DNA of 5,888 nt from JBBDWJ01 sp040902925 (GTDB lineage Bacteria > Acidobacteriota > Terriglobia > Bryobacterales > UBA6623), in the NCBI GenBank assembly GCA_040902925.1, contig JBBDWJ010000124.1, forward strand, positions 1 through 5,888, written 5' to 3'. The notes beneath the pieces are model-generated. The model worked only from the letters and a program-made list of their open reading frames with translations, was not told where the DNA came from and did not search any database. Position numbers and translations under genes: made by a program. Shown piece by piece: positions 4,639-5,888 of the stretch. How positions within the stretch are numbered: the first letter of the stretch is position 1; each line of letters begins with the position of its first letter.

Positions 4639-5888
4639 ATGCAACAAGACACTCTGGAGAGCGCTGCCGAATACCAATCGCGTCAAATGTTTACGCCGCG
4701 AGCCCCCAACTCGATCGAGGAGGCGGGGCTGTCGGGGTCACTCATCGAGCAGCTCGTTCTCAAGAATCTCTACTTTCGGGGCGAAGTCTCGGGCCGCGAC
4801 CTCTCGCGCGCACTGGGTCTGCGCTTCAGCGTCATCGAGCCGGTGCTCGAGTTCCTCAAGCGCGGCCGGCTGGTCGAGGTGAAACGTTCGTCGGGAATCG
4901 GTACAGTCTCGGCGGTCTTCGCTGCATCCGACCTGGGCCGCGAGCGGGCCAAAGAGTATTTGGAATCGAACCAGTTCCTGGGACCGGCGCCGGTGCCGCT
5001 CAAGAATTACGTCGAGGCCGTACGCTGCCAAAAAGTCGAGGCCGGCTGGGTAACGCGCGATGTGCTTGAAGAGGCTTTCGGCGAGGCCATCACCACCGAC
5101 GAGTTCTTCAGCTCGCTGGGACCAGCCATCAACTCGTTCAAGTCGCTGCTCATCTACGGCAAGCCCGGCAACGGAAAAAGCTTCCTGGCCGAGCAACTGC
5201 AGCGCACCAAGACCGAGCCTATTTACATCCCTTACGTGATCGAAGCCGACGGCCAGATCATCAAAGTCTTTGACTCGCTCTACCACCACAAGGTCGAAGA
5301 CGAGGAAGAAAGTGTCCTGGTCGCCAGCGAGCCCAAGTACGACGGCCGTTGGGCGCGCTGCCGGCGCCCCTTCATCACTACCGGCGGCGAGCTGACCTTG
5401 GGCATGCTCGATCTGATGTACATCGACGCGGCGAAAATCTACGACGCGCCCTATCAGCTCAAGGCCAACAACGGCATGTATCTGATCGACGACTTCGGCC
5501 GCCAGCAGATCACGCCCGCCGAACTGCTCAACCGCTGGATCTATCCGTTGGACCGCGGCAAGGACTACCTTTCGTTCAACACCGGCACAAAAATAGAAGT
5601 TCCCTTCGAGTGCTTCCTGATCTTCTCGTCGAACCTCAATCCGAACGACCTTGGCGACGAAGCATTCTTGCGGCGTCTCGAGTACAAGATGTTCATGAAG
5701 AATCCGAGCGAAGAGGAATTCGCTTCGATCTTCTACGACTACTGCCGCAAGGTGAACATCGAGTGCCCGATGGGGCTGCTGACCGAGGTGATCGACCTGC
5801 AGTACAAGCAGAAGGACCGCAGGTTCCGGCGCTGTCATCCGCGCGATGTCATCAACATTGCGGCCGACCTGATCAGCTTCGAAAAGCT
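4639..5888 (+). CDS. AAA+ ATPase with N-terminal winged-helix region, 3' end cut by the window edge
   Basis: The frame is open from a TAA at 4621 to the right edge (416 full codons seen). Numbering from ATG 4639: a winged-helix-like region (about 34-106) with 'LVLKNLYFRGEVSGRDLSRAL' followed by a recognition-like helix and wing; a linker with 'LGPAPVPL'; then a AAA+ module with Walker A GKPGNGKS (174-181), Walker B MYLIDD (280-285), sensor-1 Asn332 in IFSSNLNP, an arginine-finger candidate R345/R346 in FLRRLEYK, and a sensor-2-like HPRD (400-403). It is probably a cytoplasmic ATP-driven remodelling protein; partner and process are unknown. From memory, similar 'PRAP-SIEE-GL' ATPases occur in several soil phyla, and I cannot name a proven role. 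ATG 4639 has a weak GGGA ahead; ATG 4687 is the alternative and loses only 16 non-conserved residues. Base use matches the neighbours. Perhaps only a few tens of residues are missing at the C terminus. Confidence 0.82.
   Translation, partial: MQQDTLESAAEYQSRQMFTPRAPNSIEEAGLSGSLIEQLVLKNLYFRGEVSGRDLSRALGLRFSVIEPVLEFLKRGRLVEVKRSSGIGTVSAVFAASDLGRERAKEYLESNQFLGPAPVPLKNYVEAVRCQKVEAGWVTRDVLEEAFGEAITTDEFFSSLGPAINSFKSLLIYGKPGNGKSFLAEQLQRTKTEPIYIPYVIEADGQIIKVFDSLYHHKVEDEEESVLVASEPKYDGRWARCRRPFITTGGELTLGMLDLMYIDAAKIYDAPYQLKANNGMYLIDDFGRQQITPAELLNRWIYPLDRGKDYLSFNTGTKIEVPFECFLIFSSNLNPNDLGDEAFLRRLEYKMFMKNPSEEEFASIFYDYCRKVNIECPMGLLTEVIDLQYKQKDRRFRRCHPRDVINIAADLISFEK

Noticed and set aside
4607..4882. 91-codon plus-strand frame rich in Ser and Arg before the ATPase
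   Set aside because: Overlaps the conserved N-terminal part of the ATPase in another frame; low-complexity composition typical of a shadow.
4738..5838. 366-codon minus-strand frame opposite the ATPase
   Set aside because: The sense strand has Walker A, Walker B and sensor motifs; the antisense product is a low-quality shadow.
1..5888. tRNA, rRNA, CRISPR arrays, insertion sequences, attachment sites
   Set aside because: I looked for tRNA-like arms, regularly spaced direct repeats, transposase motifs and terminal inverted repeats, and saw none.

Overview
The window comes from a GC-rich bacterial chromosome whose genes use mostly G or C at third codon positions. Shine-Dalgarno sequences are weak or absent before most starts. 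A 27-base hairpin at 2564-2590 (GGACAG...CTGTCC) resembles, from memory, the interspersed palindromes common in Acidobacteriota and Planctomycetota. The types of genes present also fit an acidobacterial-like soil organism. This assignment is an inference; no rRNA or other marker is present.

Layout, left to right: (1) 1-180, minus strand: the first 60 codons of an acetoacetate-CoA ligase (acetoacetyl-CoA synthetase) that runs off the left edge. (2) 181-506: a divergent intergenic region of 326 bases with several palindromes and hairpins but no convincing gene. (3) 507-1505 and 1576-2547, plus strand: the alpha and beta subunits of a thiamine-diphosphate-dependent 2-oxoacid dehydrogenase E1 (pyruvate, branched-chain or acetoin type). 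(4) 2548-2656: a short gap containing the REP-like hairpin. (5) 2657-4435, plus strand: a predicted lipoprotein of the DUF885 family with a HExxPGH metallopeptidase-like motif. (6) 4436-4638: a gap with a GC-rich stem-loop (possible terminator), a CCTA/TAGG operator-like palindrome and a hairpin that could cover the ribosome binding site of the next gene. (7) 4639-5888, plus strand: most of a AAA+ ATPase with an N-terminal winged-helix region, cut by the right edge.

The two E1 subunits work together as an alpha2beta2 decarboxylase and need an E2 acyltransferase and an E3 dihydrolipoamide dehydrogenase, neither of which is here. The divergent acetoacetate ligase makes acetoacetyl-CoA. Acetoacetate is an end product of leucine breakdown, so a branched-chain substrate for the E1 is a reasonable but unproven reading. 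The DUF885 lipoprotein and the AAA+ ATPase look like independent units. The ATPase with its upstream palindrome is the least understood part of the window and the best candidate for a poorly described system, most of which would lie to the right of this window.
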